Shown one piece after another: positions 10,460 through 22,646 of a DNA stretch of 35,345 bases. Position numbers and translations under genes: made by a program. The notes beneath the pieces were generated by a model. It was not told the origin of the DNA and made no database searches. It was given only the letters and a program-made list of their open reading frames with translations. This stretch comes from Azolla pinnata (Eukaryota > Streptophyta > Polypodiopsida > Salviniales > Salviniaceae): positions 14,598-49,942 of the forward strand of contig JBBBWG010027557.1 of assembly GCA_037176905.1 (NCBI GenBank), in the 5' to 3' direction. How positions within the stretch are numbered: the first letter of the stretch is position 1; every line of letters starts with the position of its first letter.

Positions 10460-12928
10460 TTAGAGCATACCACGCATGTGTGCCCCTAATTCTCCAAACT
10501 GGTCATCATTCTCCTCCGCATCCATGGACAACCGGACAGCATCAAGCTTTGCCTTTAGAATATCAATGGCATTTAAAAACATTTCTGATGCTTTTAAGGC
10601 TCCTGTTGACTCAATGGTAAAAATAAAACAATCTTCTCTGCTTATTATGTTCACAAGTCCAGGTTTCCCCATCGCCTCCGCTTTCTTTATCACTTCGTCA
10701 TCATATGCATATGCCTCAGCGTCGACCACAACCACCTAAACATTGGGGGAGGGGTGAAACAAAAGTCCGTCTCATATTTGCATATGTATATTCATTTGAG
10801 TAAGCAAGTAATCAGCATTACCAAATATTGGCTAACCTGGTGAGTGTTAGGATCAATGTCGAACACTTTCGTAGGACAACTTTCAACCCATTCTTTCTTC
10901 TGCTCTAGAGTAAGGGTCTCCATTAATGCTTCATTAATATGTATTTCAGGCTCAAATTGGAAAGTAATCGTTGAAGCGGGAGACCATTTTGCATGATCTT
11001 TACCAATGCCCTTCCTTGCAATGGCTCGCAACTTCAGCTCCTGGCCACGCCTCAGTTTTACAATCAGAATTCCCCTGTTGCAATAAGGAATGAAGTGCAC
11101 CGAAAATTTACAATCTAAAACAATCAAAGAACTCATAGTTTCAGTTTTGAAAGTTTCTATGAAGCTTTTATATGCTTCTGTATAGAGCGTGTATTATCAG
11201 CTTCCATGATATGTGCAATATACATGATCCATATAGATAGGTGGAGAGGAAGATGTCCTCGTATAAGGACAAGCCCACACCGTGCTCAAAACACAACTCA
11301 CCTCTGTTCTGCTGACTCATCCCCATAATTCCCATACTCATTCCGGTCATGGAACCCAACCGGGTATACTGGGTATTGCTGCTCCGTAGGGATTAAGTCA
11401 TTGCTTGTCACATCTAGCGTTTGATCAGAAGTACATTTGACGTTGAGTGTGAACTCCACTGAGCAGTATTCGCATCTGTGGTCCAGATCAACAAAGCAAT
11501 AGAATTTATAATACATTAAGTAAAAAATCACCTAATTTGTTGAAGACTAATTGAGGCAGACTGGTTCTTGCCCTCGTTGCAGGTCAATAGGGGGAATTAC
11601 TAGCACGATAGATGAAGAAGTGTTAGCCTTCCTTCACTGAATCCTGCATATCTGTGAGCTTGTGATACTTAGCTGGTGTTAGGGCCTCCAACTACTTTAG
11701 GAGGAGGACAGAGTTGCACAAACATTTCCTCACTTCTTCTCAAGAACAAGAAAAATCTGTGAGATGGATGCAAGAAAGAAAGGAACCCGCCAAAACACAT
11801 TGGCCCTCAAGGTATAGCTATTGTATACCTAGGACCCGCCAAGTTAACTATTTAGGAAATAATTGATTACACAAAAGTTAGGATTTGTATGAACGCTCAT
11901 CTTTTGTAATTTTCTTATCCTGATGACAACTCGTGAAAAAAGGCATGCATGAAACGCTGATAAAAGTCCCTGCTCGTTTTATCAATAGATGATCGTCTCT
12001 CTTTTCCCCCCTTTATTTAAACACCCCTGGCACCCCATGGCTCCATATGCTTGTCTGAATTTTGTTATTCTATGGTGCAACTATAATGCTTGACTTTAGC
12101 AATCACCCAAATTAGTACGTAGTCACTAGAGAGTGGATCTTGTCCAGATTTATTTTCCTCCCTATTTCCTGAGAACAAATTGGAATTTTCTCGTTACTGC
12201 ATAACACAAATGTAGCACTCTAAAGTTAGATTTGATCCCCAAGAATGATAATGAAATATATATATATTTGTGCAATGACAACACATCATGACAATTGCCA
12301 TCATACCATCATGTAACATTGAACGCGAGAATGACATATAAATTACTGACGTTTCTTAATACTAGATGGAAGTGTTTCATTTGTGGATTCCATTTGATGC
12401 CCTATTTCCCCTGTGAAACCGATACTGTAGTTAGACGGCCACTATCGAAATCTAGTTCGCGCTATGTGAAAGTGTTTCATTTGTTGCTTTCCAGTTTCAA
12501 CTCCGAAAATGATACTGATACAATGAGAAGACACTATCACCGTCACCGTCGCTGTCCGACTCCACTACCATAATAAGCTCATGTAACACTGAAAAAACGA
12601 AACCGAGAGGTGGGAGGTGGGAGATCACTCACTTGCCATCGCCATCGCAAGCATCACAGTCACGGGAGAGCTTCATGTGGGCGGCACGGGTGGAGGTGAG
12701 GGGGATGAGGCCGAGCCGGTGGGCGATAAACTCGTCGTTGAGGACAGACGAGTTCATCTCGATCTCCACCAGGTCGATGGCGATGGTGGGCACCTCCGCC
12801 AGCACCACGCGCCGCAGAGCGTTCGCCATGCTTGTGTCCGTGTCTCGGAGCTCAAACTTCAGGAAATCATCTTTCATCTCTCTGATCCGCACACTCGGGA
12901 ATCGTTGGTAGCTCGCCCCACCATCCAT
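10460..12928 (-). CDS. RPB3: DNA-directed RNA polymerase II subunit 3 (RPB3)
   Basis: RPB3 is the alpha-like subunit of nuclear RNA polymerase II; with RPB11 it forms the platform on which the enzyme assembles. Exons on the minus strand are 12928-12633, 11475-11302, 11074-10837 and 10735-10460, with phases 2, 2 and 0, for a total of 327 aa (plant RPB3 is usually about 320). The N-terminus [20 protein letters not shown] and the block [20 protein letters not shown] are diagnostic. Cys91, Cys94, Cys100 and Cys103 form a zinc-binding cluster split by intron 1. Later blocks are [41 protein letters not shown] and [16 protein letters not shown]. It ends [12 protein letters not shown]. No key part is missing. 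Intron 1 is long (1157 nt); the other two are 227 and 101 nt. Confusion with the Pol IV/V paralogue is possible, as plants share or duplicate this subunit. Confidence 0.96.
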
Positions 12929-13960
12929 GTCCTCGCTCTGTCTCTTTGCTCTCAGGAATATTCCCCAACTGTCGTTCTCTTACCTCGATGTCGACCTTTC
13001 AGTCTCCTCTCTTCCTCCCTGCACTCGCCCTCTCCTTCTACTGTTCTTACAGAGAGAGCTCTCTCTGTGTTACTTGCTTACCCTAAGACCTTTCTTGACC
13101 TTCCTCATCACTGTGTTTTCAGAACGACAGGGTTTTAGTGATTTTAGTGCAATGGTGCTTCCAAAAAATTACCATCATACCCTTTCTTTTCTCTCACATC
13201 TATTTCACAGTTTTTAAGCATATTTACACTTGATCGTCAAGGGCTCTTCCTTCACAAACCCCTTTCAATTTGAAAACATTGATTGAATGACAAGCACATT
13301 GCACGTTTGTTTTACACATATCTTGTGTCAACCCGTTTCTCTCTTGCACCCGTACGTGATGGGAAATGCAAACCAACAGGAAGCAGCTTCGAAATCCATG
13401 CTCAAAAAAATAATAAGATCTATTCAAGTCTTGCCTGCTCAAATTCGATTGCATAAATTCACAAATGTTAAATGCTGGATGTGGTTTTTCTTTTCAAATT
13501 TTCAAGCTAGACAAACCATCTAAATCCAACATTTTCCTTCACGAGTTCTATTGGGATGTTTCCTCAACATGGGGCAAATACGACCAACCTACCATGTATA
13601 ATCTTGACATAAACACATTCGAAAAATGTTTATACAAATGATGTCCGATTGGCATTTATGTTAAGTTGAGACATGTTCCCATTGTCATTAATCATAGTAA
13701 GAAGCAAAACACTAAAAGCAAATTTCAAGAAAACATGTATAGGAGTTCGAGTGTTCGCCTCCTTAGAGCTCGTTAACTTGAAGCTCAAAGCAAACTGATC
13801 CAAACGAGATATATACATAGATCTTTGATATACTTCATAAAGATGTAATGGGAAGCTTCAATAACCATAAATCCTGATTGATCAGTCTGAGAATCACCAA
13901 GAAGATCTATGCTAACATGATTCATGAGTAGATTATAGCTGATGTTATAACTAACATTCA
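12929..13960. other. RPB3 upstream region and 3' flank of the FAS1 gene
   Basis: The first 200 bases or so are pyrimidine-rich on the plus strand, i.e. purine-rich in the RPB3 leader sense. They probably hold the RPB3 5' UTR and promoter. The rest is AT-rich with only short overlapping ORFs. The part next to 13960 is likely the FAS1 gene's 3' UTR. Confidence 0.5.
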
Positions 13961-16613
13961 CTAACTATTGAGTAGACCAGCAACCGAAGAATACGAGGAG
14001 AAGCTAACAAATAGTGTTCCTGCAAATCCCATTAATCTGATGGCTAGTGATGGCCAAGTATGTGTAAACGCGACTCCACTAATACTCCCAGGGGAACCTG
14101 CAGTACTAGGAAGACTAGATCCATTAGTGTTAGGCAAGAGAGGGTTATTAGTAGGCAAATTACCCACTGGATTGGTGATGTTTGATGATGTGGAAGAACC
14201 GCTAAGTTTAGGAGATGAAGATGGGATATTTGTGTCGTCAATATTGCAGAACCTCGTATAATTCAAAACGCCATTGATGCCATGTACAACCACCGAATCA
14301 TCATTGTATAGATCGGGTGAAATGATCCTCACATCATCCAACGTGTAGTTGAACAGGTCATTCTCTGTAACGGTTATCTTGCATCCCATCAGATAAGTCG
14401 TCAGCTTGTTCCTTTTCTTCAATCCACATAAATCTCCAAAAGTGTAGCGAGGAACCACTAAATGATAGAGCAATAGATGATCGGGAATGTACGCATTTGA
14501 GGCATTCATGAATATGTCAAAGGCAGAATCAGTTGGAACAAAGATGGTTATCACTTGAGGAAGTGACAGCAAATCCATGGCTTCAATTCTCGTTGCTACC
14601 ATCGCAAACATCCCAGCTTTCCTCAGGGTTGCTATTATGTTCTTTATTTGTTCTCTTTTCTTCTTCATAATTGTCTGATCATTTGCCATGATGTCAGTTT
14701 GTTTCCTTTCATTCTGCATGTAATTTCGCTCTAATATAATGTTTGTGTTTTGTTCCCTTGCCTCCTGCAAAATTATTCTTTGATCATTCGTTTCAAAGAG
14801 GCCTCTTACAGCGAATGAGAGTCCCTTTATCATATTTACTCCTGTTTCTTCTTTTGCCGAGCTTAACTTGGAAGAATGTGAAACTGGATTAGGATCTTTT
14901 GATGCAGTCTTTCCATAACCAGAAATATTTTCAAGTTCTCGACTATTCTTTGCCTGGAACTCTTTGCTTCCGTCATGAATTCCTTCTGTAGAGGTCCCTT
15001 CAAGACGAGACACATTATATTCTCGACTAATTTCCTGATGAATTAATCTTTGGACATGTGCTATGTTTTGCAAGTATTCATTCTTAAAAGCTTCAGCCAC
15101 ATCATATGGAGCATCCTTCATCCCTACGAAAAAGCACCAGAAGAAGCTGCAGTTAGCTAGAGCAAAAACCTTCGAAGCCTGCCAAAATATTTCCTTTTTC
15201 TGTTCATAGTATAATTGAACCGTGCCTCCTCTTTGCACTCATGGACTCTTTTGTTCTACTTGAATTTTCTTTTACTATGCTTTCTTGTAGCCAATAAAGT
15301 TTAACGAGCCTCTCTTCTCTCCAAATTCCTACCGTATGGAAGAACTTGTAAGGTATAATCTTTAAATTAACTGCTCAAATTTATGATAGTTCTGATTATT
15401 ATACCTTGATCGTAATGCATCCTGCTTGAATTTTCGCTGTAAAGATTAATCCGAGAGTTCGTATGCATCCGCAAAGATGAAGATGGAAAAAGAATAGATC
15501 TCAGTTTCTGTGGATAGATCTCATAGACGTCTATAACACTGCATGGTGCCAGCGAGAGTAACAAGAAAGATAGAGTGATAAGGAGAACCATCATCAGCAT
15601 TAAACTAGCTATCTCCCTGCGTTTAAACAAGAAAGATAAGATGACGGGAAAGTTATCTTTCTGAAACAAGGTTCGACAGGTATAGTTTCTTCATAATAAA
15701 CTGTACATATTGCATAAACCGTTTCCTTGTATTATGTGGAATCGACCAACTGCCGAACGAAATATAGAAGCAGAGAGCGGATTTTAATTCAAATGCAAGG
15801 AGACAATGTCAGATCTTCGCAAGAAAGAAACAGTTGAAATATAATCGTATATAATTCTGACCAACGTATGCTCACAGAACGCAGCATTGGCAGAAATAGT
15901 ATTAATCATTTTATAAAACGTTAATCAGTCTCTACATACATCAATTTGTAAAAATTGGAAGCAGAATAAGTTCATTAATCTAATCCTTGCCAATGCAATC
16001 CATCGAGATCAGCTAACTAACACAGCGCCTTACTATAAACTATAAACTTTATTAAAACCAAAAGTATAAGAGTCTAATGAACTGAAAGTAGGTGCTTGAT
16101 CAGTTACTATCGGCTATCAAACAGACTGCGATCGGCTGAACCAACGACATATATGCTCAAAGCTCAAGTTCCACACGCAAAACTTTCTTGAACCAGTTGA
16201 ATCAGCAAAACAAGAAGAAAGTACGGTACAGATTTTCTTCAGAAGAAGCTTGACTGAGAAACGGAAGAGGAGGGAAAGATGTGTTTTAATAAATTCCTGA
16301 GCTATGGTGAAGCTACCGATGAAAGCGATTGAGCTCTGGCAGTATGAATACTGCCGAAGAAATCAAGATTAAGGAACCTATTTAGCAAAAAAATTTCAAA
16401 AGGGAACGAGAGACGTTCTCCAAACCGCAATTACCTACGATCATGGCTTAATGTCGAAGAAGTCGCCATGTATCTGTTTCTTCTCGCATACACGTCTGCG
16501 CTCAGCGTGCTGTTCTCTGGAGGATCAGGACGAACACGGAGCACGGAGCTGAACAACGAGCTATCGGATGAGTCCGAGTGTCGAGCGGCAGCTGTGGAGA
16601 AGCCGATGGCCAT
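13961..16613 (-). CDS. Fasciclin (FAS1) domain membrane protein
   Basis: FAS1 domains are extracellular adhesion modules; in plants they occur in fasciclin-like arabinogalactan and related cell-surface proteins. Exons on the minus strand are 16613-16435, 15616-15405 and 15123-13961 (phases 2 and 1), giving 517 aa. Residues 1-65 are polar. About residues 66-86 form a hydrophobic segment (MLMMVLLITLSFLLLSLAPC) fitting a signal anchor. Residues 131-285 are charged and of unknown role. The FAS1 domain lies at about 290-425, with H1 motif TIFVPTDSAF and H2-like motif SVVVHGINGVL, and IPDHLLLYHLV between. Ser/Pro/Thr-rich residues 430-480 follow, then a hydrophobic C-terminus that could be a GPI signal. 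The start at 16613 has a strong context (accatggc). The frame stays open upstream to another ATG at 16880, which would add 89 residues. An internal ATG at 15600 would make the hydrophobic stretch a normal signal peptide. Domain call firm; first exon and topology less so. Confidence 0.88.
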
Positions 16614-16871
16614 GGTTAGGATGCGACAGAATCTATAGCACGGCAGGAAATGAAAGCAAGCAAGAAAGACAGGCGGTGGACGAGGAGAAGCGGAAAGCAA
16701 GGAATGCAGGAGGAAGAAACCTGTTTGAAGTGTGCTGAAGAAGAATTTGATCGTGGTTGCTGCTGCTGCTGCACAAATGGCGGGAGGCACTTTATGATAT
16801 TCTCCCAAATACCCTCCCCCGATTTTACACTCAAAGAGGGGTAGAAGTATATGACTGAGAATCGGCACTAG

Positions 16872-16962
16872 TAATGACATCGGAGAGCTAGATCTCCAGC
16901 GTAAAATCGTGCAAATGCGGGATTAATGACATCGGAGAGCGAGATCTCGAGCGTATAATCGT
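16872..16962. repeat. 52-bp direct repeat cut off by the assembly gap
   Basis: Copy 1 (16872-16923) and copy 2 (16924-16962, truncated by Ns) share taatgacatcggagagc, gagatct-like and gcgta-aatcgt words with only a few differences. The repeat lies just upstream of the FAS1 gene. Confidence 0.9.
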
Positions 16963-17062
16963 NNNNNNNNNNNNNNNNNNNNNNNNNNNNNNNNNNNNNN
17001 NNNNNNNNNNNNNNNNNNNNNNNNNNNNNNNNNNNNNNNNNNNNNNNNNNNNNNNNNNNNNN
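16963..17062. other. Assembly gap, 100 Ns
   Basis: Exactly 100 Ns are present, the usual placeholder for a gap of unknown length. Real sequence is missing between the FAS1 and RZ-1 genes. Confidence 0.99.
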
Positions 17063-17333
17063 TTGGTTCCAGTTGCTTTTAATTTATTGCGTTTTGATGT
17101 CAATTTGGATCCATCTTTCGCATTGCACTAGGTTATAACTACAAACAGCAAATCGTTTCGGGGGAAAAAAAACTACAACAGCAAATTAGAGGATAAGTAA
17201 GACTCACAACCAGTACTTTTTTATATATGTCTTTGTCGAAGCGAAGCGAGAAGGGCATCCGTGGAGATAACTAAAGCCTAGGGATAGAGCTTTTCTTCGT
17301 TTCTTCTTCAACCCCGCCAAAGACAGACGTTAG

Positions 17334-17342
17334 AAACCCTAA
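17334..17342 (+). promoter_or_regulatory. Telo-box in the RZ-1 gene leader
   Basis: The sequence aaaccctaa lies about 100 bases before the end of the presumed first non-coding exon. Telo-boxes of this form are common near starts of plant genes for the translation and RNA machinery. The transcription start is not known. Confidence 0.5.
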
Positions 17343-17438
17343 TTTCTGGCCTCTTGCCTCCACAAACAGTGAAGAGGTGAGCAAGCCAGAGATCGTGGTC
17401 AAAATCCGTGCGTAGCTAGCTCTTCGATCAACTCCCCG

Positions 17439-17662
17439 GTATGTGTGCTTGCTTGCTGTTTCTTGCTTTTCGTTGCCTGAAATCGGACAATCAGAAAAGT
17501 TCGGGAGATTGGATTGAAAGTGAAGATGTATTGTCTCTCTGTGAGAGCCGTTTGACAGGGGGAAAGGGCTTGTCTTTACTTATTGGAGAGATGGAGCAAT
17601 GGTGGAAAAGGTCGTAGATTTACCAAGTTTTTTTCTGTTATTGTTTCTCTGCTTGGTTTCAG
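17439..17662 (+). other. Intron in the 5' UTR of the RZ-1 gene
   Basis: The donor ccccg/gtatgtg at 17438/17439 and acceptor ggtttcag/gaacaca at 17662/17663 bracket 224 nt, ending nine bases before the ATG at 17672. A leader intron just ahead of the start codon is usual in this family's genes. Assignment rests on consensus only. Confidence 0.6.
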
Positions 17663-17671
17663 GAACACATA

Positions 17672-19246
17672 ATGTCAGATTATGAACAGTTTCGTGTCTT
17701 CGTTGGAGGCCTCTCATGGGAGATAAGTGACAGAGAACTTGAAAATGAATTTAAACGGTTCGGTAAAGTTATTGATGCAAAGGTAAGTTCAGATACCTTA
17801 TAGTTATGGTCATTCTTTTTCTGGTTCAAAGGTCAATGAGAAAAGCCTGTCATTTGAGGGTAATTAATCAATTATCTTCAGTTTTTGTGAATTGAACTTG
17901 TGAATTGGAGCATTTTGACATGAGAACTATATGTTTGTGTCAAGAAAATTGTGTTTTGGCCTGAAGACACTTGCTAGTATGAAGCAAACGCCATGTTTTG
18001 GCCTGAAGAAACATGTCAATTGTAAGCAAACCCATTGTTAGGATTAAGACGGACACTGTAGCTAAGCCAAATTCGTAGATATGACTTTAGTGATGAAGTC
18101 CTCTTATACAACACTATGTCATTTTATTATTTTCCACAGTCAGCAAGTTCTTATAATATTTGAATAGGTGCATATTTGGTCATGCTATGACAAAGCGTGC
18201 GCTTATATATGAAGTTTTGTGCAGTTTTACACCGAACTCTACAGTGCATTCAAAATGCATATTTGTATATATAGATCTATGCACGTTTATGATAAAAAAA
18301 AAGTGACTATTTGCTGGCAAAGTTCATGAAGAACTGTGTTCAGCCTACTTAATCTCTGTAAGTGCAGATTCCCTAATGAAGTTAAAAGGGTAGTGTATCA
18401 AGGTAAATTAGTGTATGATGGATTGTGCATTTTCAGGAAAAGTGTGTAGATCGATTCTACTGTCATTATGAATGTTTCACCACCTGTTTTCATGTGAGAA
18501 AATACCATAGAAGCTTTGGATAATACTGCAGTGGTGGTGGAAATTTGGGCCCTTTGATTCCTTTTCTTCTTGTTGGATGATCCTATTTTCAGATAATGCT
18601 TGATAGGGATACTGGAAGGCCACGTGGATTTGGGTTTGTGACATTTGCTGATAAGCGAGGTATGGAGGAGGCCATTTCCCGCCTTCATGACCGTGAATTT
18701 GATGGTCGGGTAGTCTCGGTTACAAAAGCGCAACCAAAAGTCAACAATGGTGGTGGTGACAAGAGCGCCAGTTACAAGGGTGGTTACGAAAATGGTGGTG
18801 GAACACGAGGTGGAGGCTATAGTGGACGCGGAGCTGGTGGAGCTGGTCGAGATGATTGTTTTAAGTGTGGGCAACCGGGTCATTGGGCCCGAGAATGCCC
18901 GACTGGGGAAGGAAGAGTTTCCTCTCGAACTGATCGGTACAGTGGTGGTGGTGGTAGAGATCGATATGGTGGTGGCGGTGGTGGTAGAGATCGTTATGCT
19001 CCTGCATCTGGCTATGGCAGTGGCCGATACAGCGACCGTGAACGTGATCGAGATGGAGATCGAGCTTATGATAGGTATGAAAGTAGTACATATGGCCGGT
19101 ATGGTGATAGAGATGCCAATCGAGGTAGTGATCGTTATGGAAGTGGAGGTGCTGCTCGTTTTGAAGGGAAGTATCGAGAGCGCAGTGGGCCTTATGATCG
19201 TCCAAGTGGAGCTGGCCGTTCCTCTGCTTATGATGACCGTTATTAG
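17672..19246 (+). CDS. RZ-1-type glycine-rich RNA-binding protein with zinc knuckle
   Basis: Proteins of this type bind RNA in the nucleus and act in pre-mRNA splicing and cold response. Coding exons are 17672-17782 and 18593-19246 (phase 0), 254 aa, separated by an 810-nt intron at the usual place inside the RRM. The RRM covers about residues 7-81, with RNP2 VFVGGL and RNP1 RGFGFVTF. A CCHC zinc knuckle follows, with Cys126, Cys129, His134 and Cys139 in CFKCGQPGHWARECP. The Gly-rich linker comes before the knuckle. The C-terminal half is rich in Arg, Asp, Tyr and Gly (repeated GRDRYGG and DRYG words), as in RZ-1 proteins, where this tail contacts splicing factors. The start is the first ATG after the leader intron, and MSDYEQFRVFVGGLSWEISD is typical. 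The protein looks complete. Confidence 0.95.
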
Positions 19247-20053
19247 ATTGTCATGTCTATGGGCAAGCAATGACGATGTTCAGACTCAAAGACAGGTTTA
19301 TCCCAGTTGTTTACAGTGTATACAGCGTGTTTTCAGTTGTTTACAGTGTCAACAGCATATTTTCAGACCTTTTGTAAGTTTGATTGTTCCAACTGGTTCC
19401 ATATTGGCGTTGTGACGACAGTTAAAGTTTGGATGTGTTCTCAGCCAAGTCGTCAGTACATGTTTTAATTGACAAGATGTGTTCACACTTCCTATGTTGA
19501 TAGTTCCGATGAGATCGTCACTGCTCATGCACTACGAAGGTCGATGGGGGAAGGTGTTGATGGATCCACACTGTAAATTATGTCGGTGTAACTCCTTGCT
19601 TCTTTGTAGCTGAAGTTACATCTTCTCGCCATGCAAAATCAAGGCTCAATGTGCAAGCCAAGAACATATAAATATTATGGTGGAGAAAACAGTGCTGGGG
19701 TAAAGATTTTGGCATGCAAATCAAATCAGAGAAATTTGAATGATGCTTTTCTGTGGAAACGGGCTTCGAATATGATGAGGAAATTTGCTTTTCAGATGGC
19801 AAACTATTAAATTATTCTTTTGTGGTCAGCGCCAGCGACTGAGGTAGCAGATTTATCCACCTAGATTACGCTGTCCCTTCACACATGGTTAAATTGAGAT
19901 TCTACCCTTGTATTATGTCAATGGTGAAACTCTATGGCTTGTGTCCTGTCTGTTGCCAAATTTTGTTCTCACCTATCATTCTGGTCTTCTTTATTTGTTG
20001 ACATGAAATCTTCTAATAGTTGTAGATGGCTCCGAATAGCTAAGAAAGTCGAC

Positions 20054-20171
20054 TTTTTAAAGTAGCTCGATCATTAATCTTGAGGTATAAATATGTCTTT
20101 TTGAAGTAGCTCGATCATTAATCTTGACGTATAAATGTGTCTTTTGAAGTAACTCAAAAATTAAATGTGTC
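20054..20171. repeat. 44-bp tandem repeat, two full copies and a partial
   Basis: Copies at 20054-20097 and 20098-20141 share agtagctcgatcattaatct and tataaat-tgtc with few differences. A shortened third copy (ttgaagtaactc ... aaatgtgtc) follows to about 20171. Confidence 0.9.
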
Positions 20172-21341
20172 TTCGAGAGTAAATTTGTGTTGCTAACGTT
20201 TTAGAGTATCTAGGTAGCATGACTAGCACAAAATGAAAATTGTTATCTGAATGTCAACTTGCTACACCAGCATTTTTTTCACTGGATGATTCTAGGAAAA
20301 TGAGCAGTTAAAATCGGCGGTAGTCTAGATCATCAAAGACCTATCCTTGTCAGCTATTCTTTAGTACTTAACTGTGGACATTCAATGCAGCCTAGAAGAG
20401 TGGAATCATTTTGAACAGGTAGCTTGTGAATCGTGGTAGGATTCATTCAGTTTATAGTCTTGCGCGGCTCTTGAAGTCTACTTATCAACTCGTTACTTAT
20501 TGGCATTTGGAGAGTGTAGCATTTTTTCGCGTGGTTGTCTAACAGTGTGTGCCATCACCATGCCCAAATTTTTCTGTGTATATGTATGTAAAATGGAATG
20601 GCTTCATAAATGGTGATGCGGATAAAAAACAGTTCTGTCCGTGTGTCTCGCTTATCTATGAGAAGAAATAGTGTATTAGAATCAGTGTCTGTTAGACAGT
20701 GAAAACACATCTTTCTGTTTCTCATCCATGTGTTACCTTGTTGAAGCTTCTGATTGAATCCTCCATAGATTTCATTACTTCTTTTTTCATTGTTTTCAAA
20801 AGCTTTCAGGTATTTCCTGCAAGAGGTGTTAACCCCAGGCAGTGTAGTCGAAGTGAGGAAGATTTTATGGAAGGTAAATATACTCATAGCTAACTAATTT
20901 CGAAAATTTTGCAGTGCCTCTAGTTATGGTTTGTTAAAATCGTAATAACGAGGAAACCTTATTCCTAGTATAGATGAAATCAGTGCATAACAAATTGTGT
21001 GCCTACATGGATTTACAAGCGCTTGTCTATACAGTCAATCATTAAGTCATCTTCTTTATTTACTTAGAGTCTAGAGCACCTGATCTAGGATTGAAGTTAA
21101 TTTAGCATGGAATGCAGCTGAGCTCAGTGGGCGCATGTGAGGCATTTATGTACAAGATCCTTTGGGATTCAACGGTGTATATACGGTTCAATGATAGTGT
21201 ATCGTTATCCCGAAGGAATGCAAATGCACCGTGGTTTTTCTCATGCCAATGACCTCAAGTGCTCGACCATGCCCCTGGTTCTTATGAAATTGATTTCATT
21301 GGCAAACAGTGGATCGACGAGACTCTATTTTGTCGGATCTA

Positions 21342-21360
21342 GACCCATGTTTCATGGGTC
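21342..21360. repeat. Short perfect inverted repeat
   Basis: gacccatg, a three-base loop ttt, then catgggtc. The hairpin is perfect but short; no transcript or T-run suggests a function. A further cgtgggtc follows at about 21375. Confidence 0.6.
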
Positions 21361-22483
21361 ATTACAAACTCTTTCGTGGGTCATAAGCAGCTATATTTTC
21401 CATCGGTCGTCGGAAGTTCAGATCTCCCAGCGCGTAATTAATTGTAGTATCGATCGGCGTGACCAAAAGAAGAAGCATTAGAACGTCCAAGTAGTTCTTT
21501 ACTGCCATTTTATCATCGGTAGATGGCGCAATCTCGAGGGGAGAAAGTGGGTTGGGACGGAGAAGACGAAGTTCGAATGTTGGGGAGCATCATCATGATC
21601 ATCGGTTTGGAGCGTGCGGTCGAGCATTCGAATTCGAAGCGAGACCGAGAATTGGGCTATGACAGATGCTATTGAGAGTCTGTATCTGCAGTTTTCGCAG
21701 CAGAGAAGGTCTGTAAAAGGGCATGTTCAATGTCTATATGTGTTTTTTATTTTCCAGTGGTAGTGGCATTGGCCCCTTTGGAATCTCGACATTGGAGCAG
21801 CTATGACACGTTCTGTATCTGATGTGGTTGTTACAGTTGTTTGGCGGGATGGCAATAGATGCAATTGTAGTCTATAGTGCATTCTTTCAGCATTCATCGA
21901 TCGGTGCAATTGTTCTCTATGCAGGGAGATTCAAGCCATAGCTAGCTGATCTGATGGTCCCCATCAGACTACTCTGCTTCCTTGCAATACACTCTTGTTC
22001 TTTCATGTCCACTTGAGCTCAAAATCTTCAATCAAGTCGAACCAAAGAGCAGACAATTAGAGATGAGTTTGCACAAACAAGCAGACGAAGAAGATGAAGT
22101 CAGCCAAAAAGCTAAACTAAATACCAACTCATGTGGTGACATTAGTCATGAATGCATGCAAGTGAATAGAGAGAGAAATCCTTCATTTCCATTCAATTCC
22201 ATTCCCACGCCCATTTCCATTTTCCAATTTCCATTGAATTCAAGTCATCCGGATTGGATTGCATTCAATTCAATTCCAATTGCCAAGCAAAGAAAATCAC
22301 TTAGGCAGAAAGAAAGAAATCAAACTAATGAACAAAATGGAGTATAAGTATGTATGTTAAATCGTAGGATCAAAGAAAAGAAGTGATTTTTGAGCTGATG
22401 AACAGGATAAATTTTGGGAAAAAGCAGAAGAAAAGAATCGCTTCGGATTTTATTTATTGCCACGAGAAGCGAACCAAAGGTTC

Positions 22484-22612
22484 AAAAAAAAAAACAGGAA
22501 AAAGAAAAAAAGGAAAAAGAAGAAAAGGAAAAAGATAAAAGAAAAAAGAGAAAGGAAAAAGGAAAAAAGAAAAAAGAAAAACGCCAGACACATAAAACAA
22601 AACAAAAAAGAG
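22484..22612. repeat. Purine-only A-rich tract
   Basis: About 110 bases of nearly uninterrupted A and G (aaaaag, ggaaaa words) ending in an aaacaaaaca tail. It lies directly before the GGT/GAT array. Confidence 0.85.
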
Positions 22613-22646
22613 ACCGTTATAAACAAGCTTCTGATTTGAGTGCCAT

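Larger units (their letters stand above)
19247..22483. other. RZ-1 3' UTR, then a gene-poor region
   Basis: The first few hundred bases are T-rich and fit the 3' UTR of the RZ-1 gene. Beyond that no ORF over about 120 codons occurs and none resembles a known family. The region at about 22190-22280 is rich in ttccatt and attcaatt words. Only the short repeats listed separately stand out. Confidence 0.5.

Noticed and set aside
18398..19270. 290-codon antisense ORF over RZ-1
   Set aside because: It is Ser/Thr/Ile-rich shadow coding opposite the Gly/Arg-rich tail of the RRM protein.
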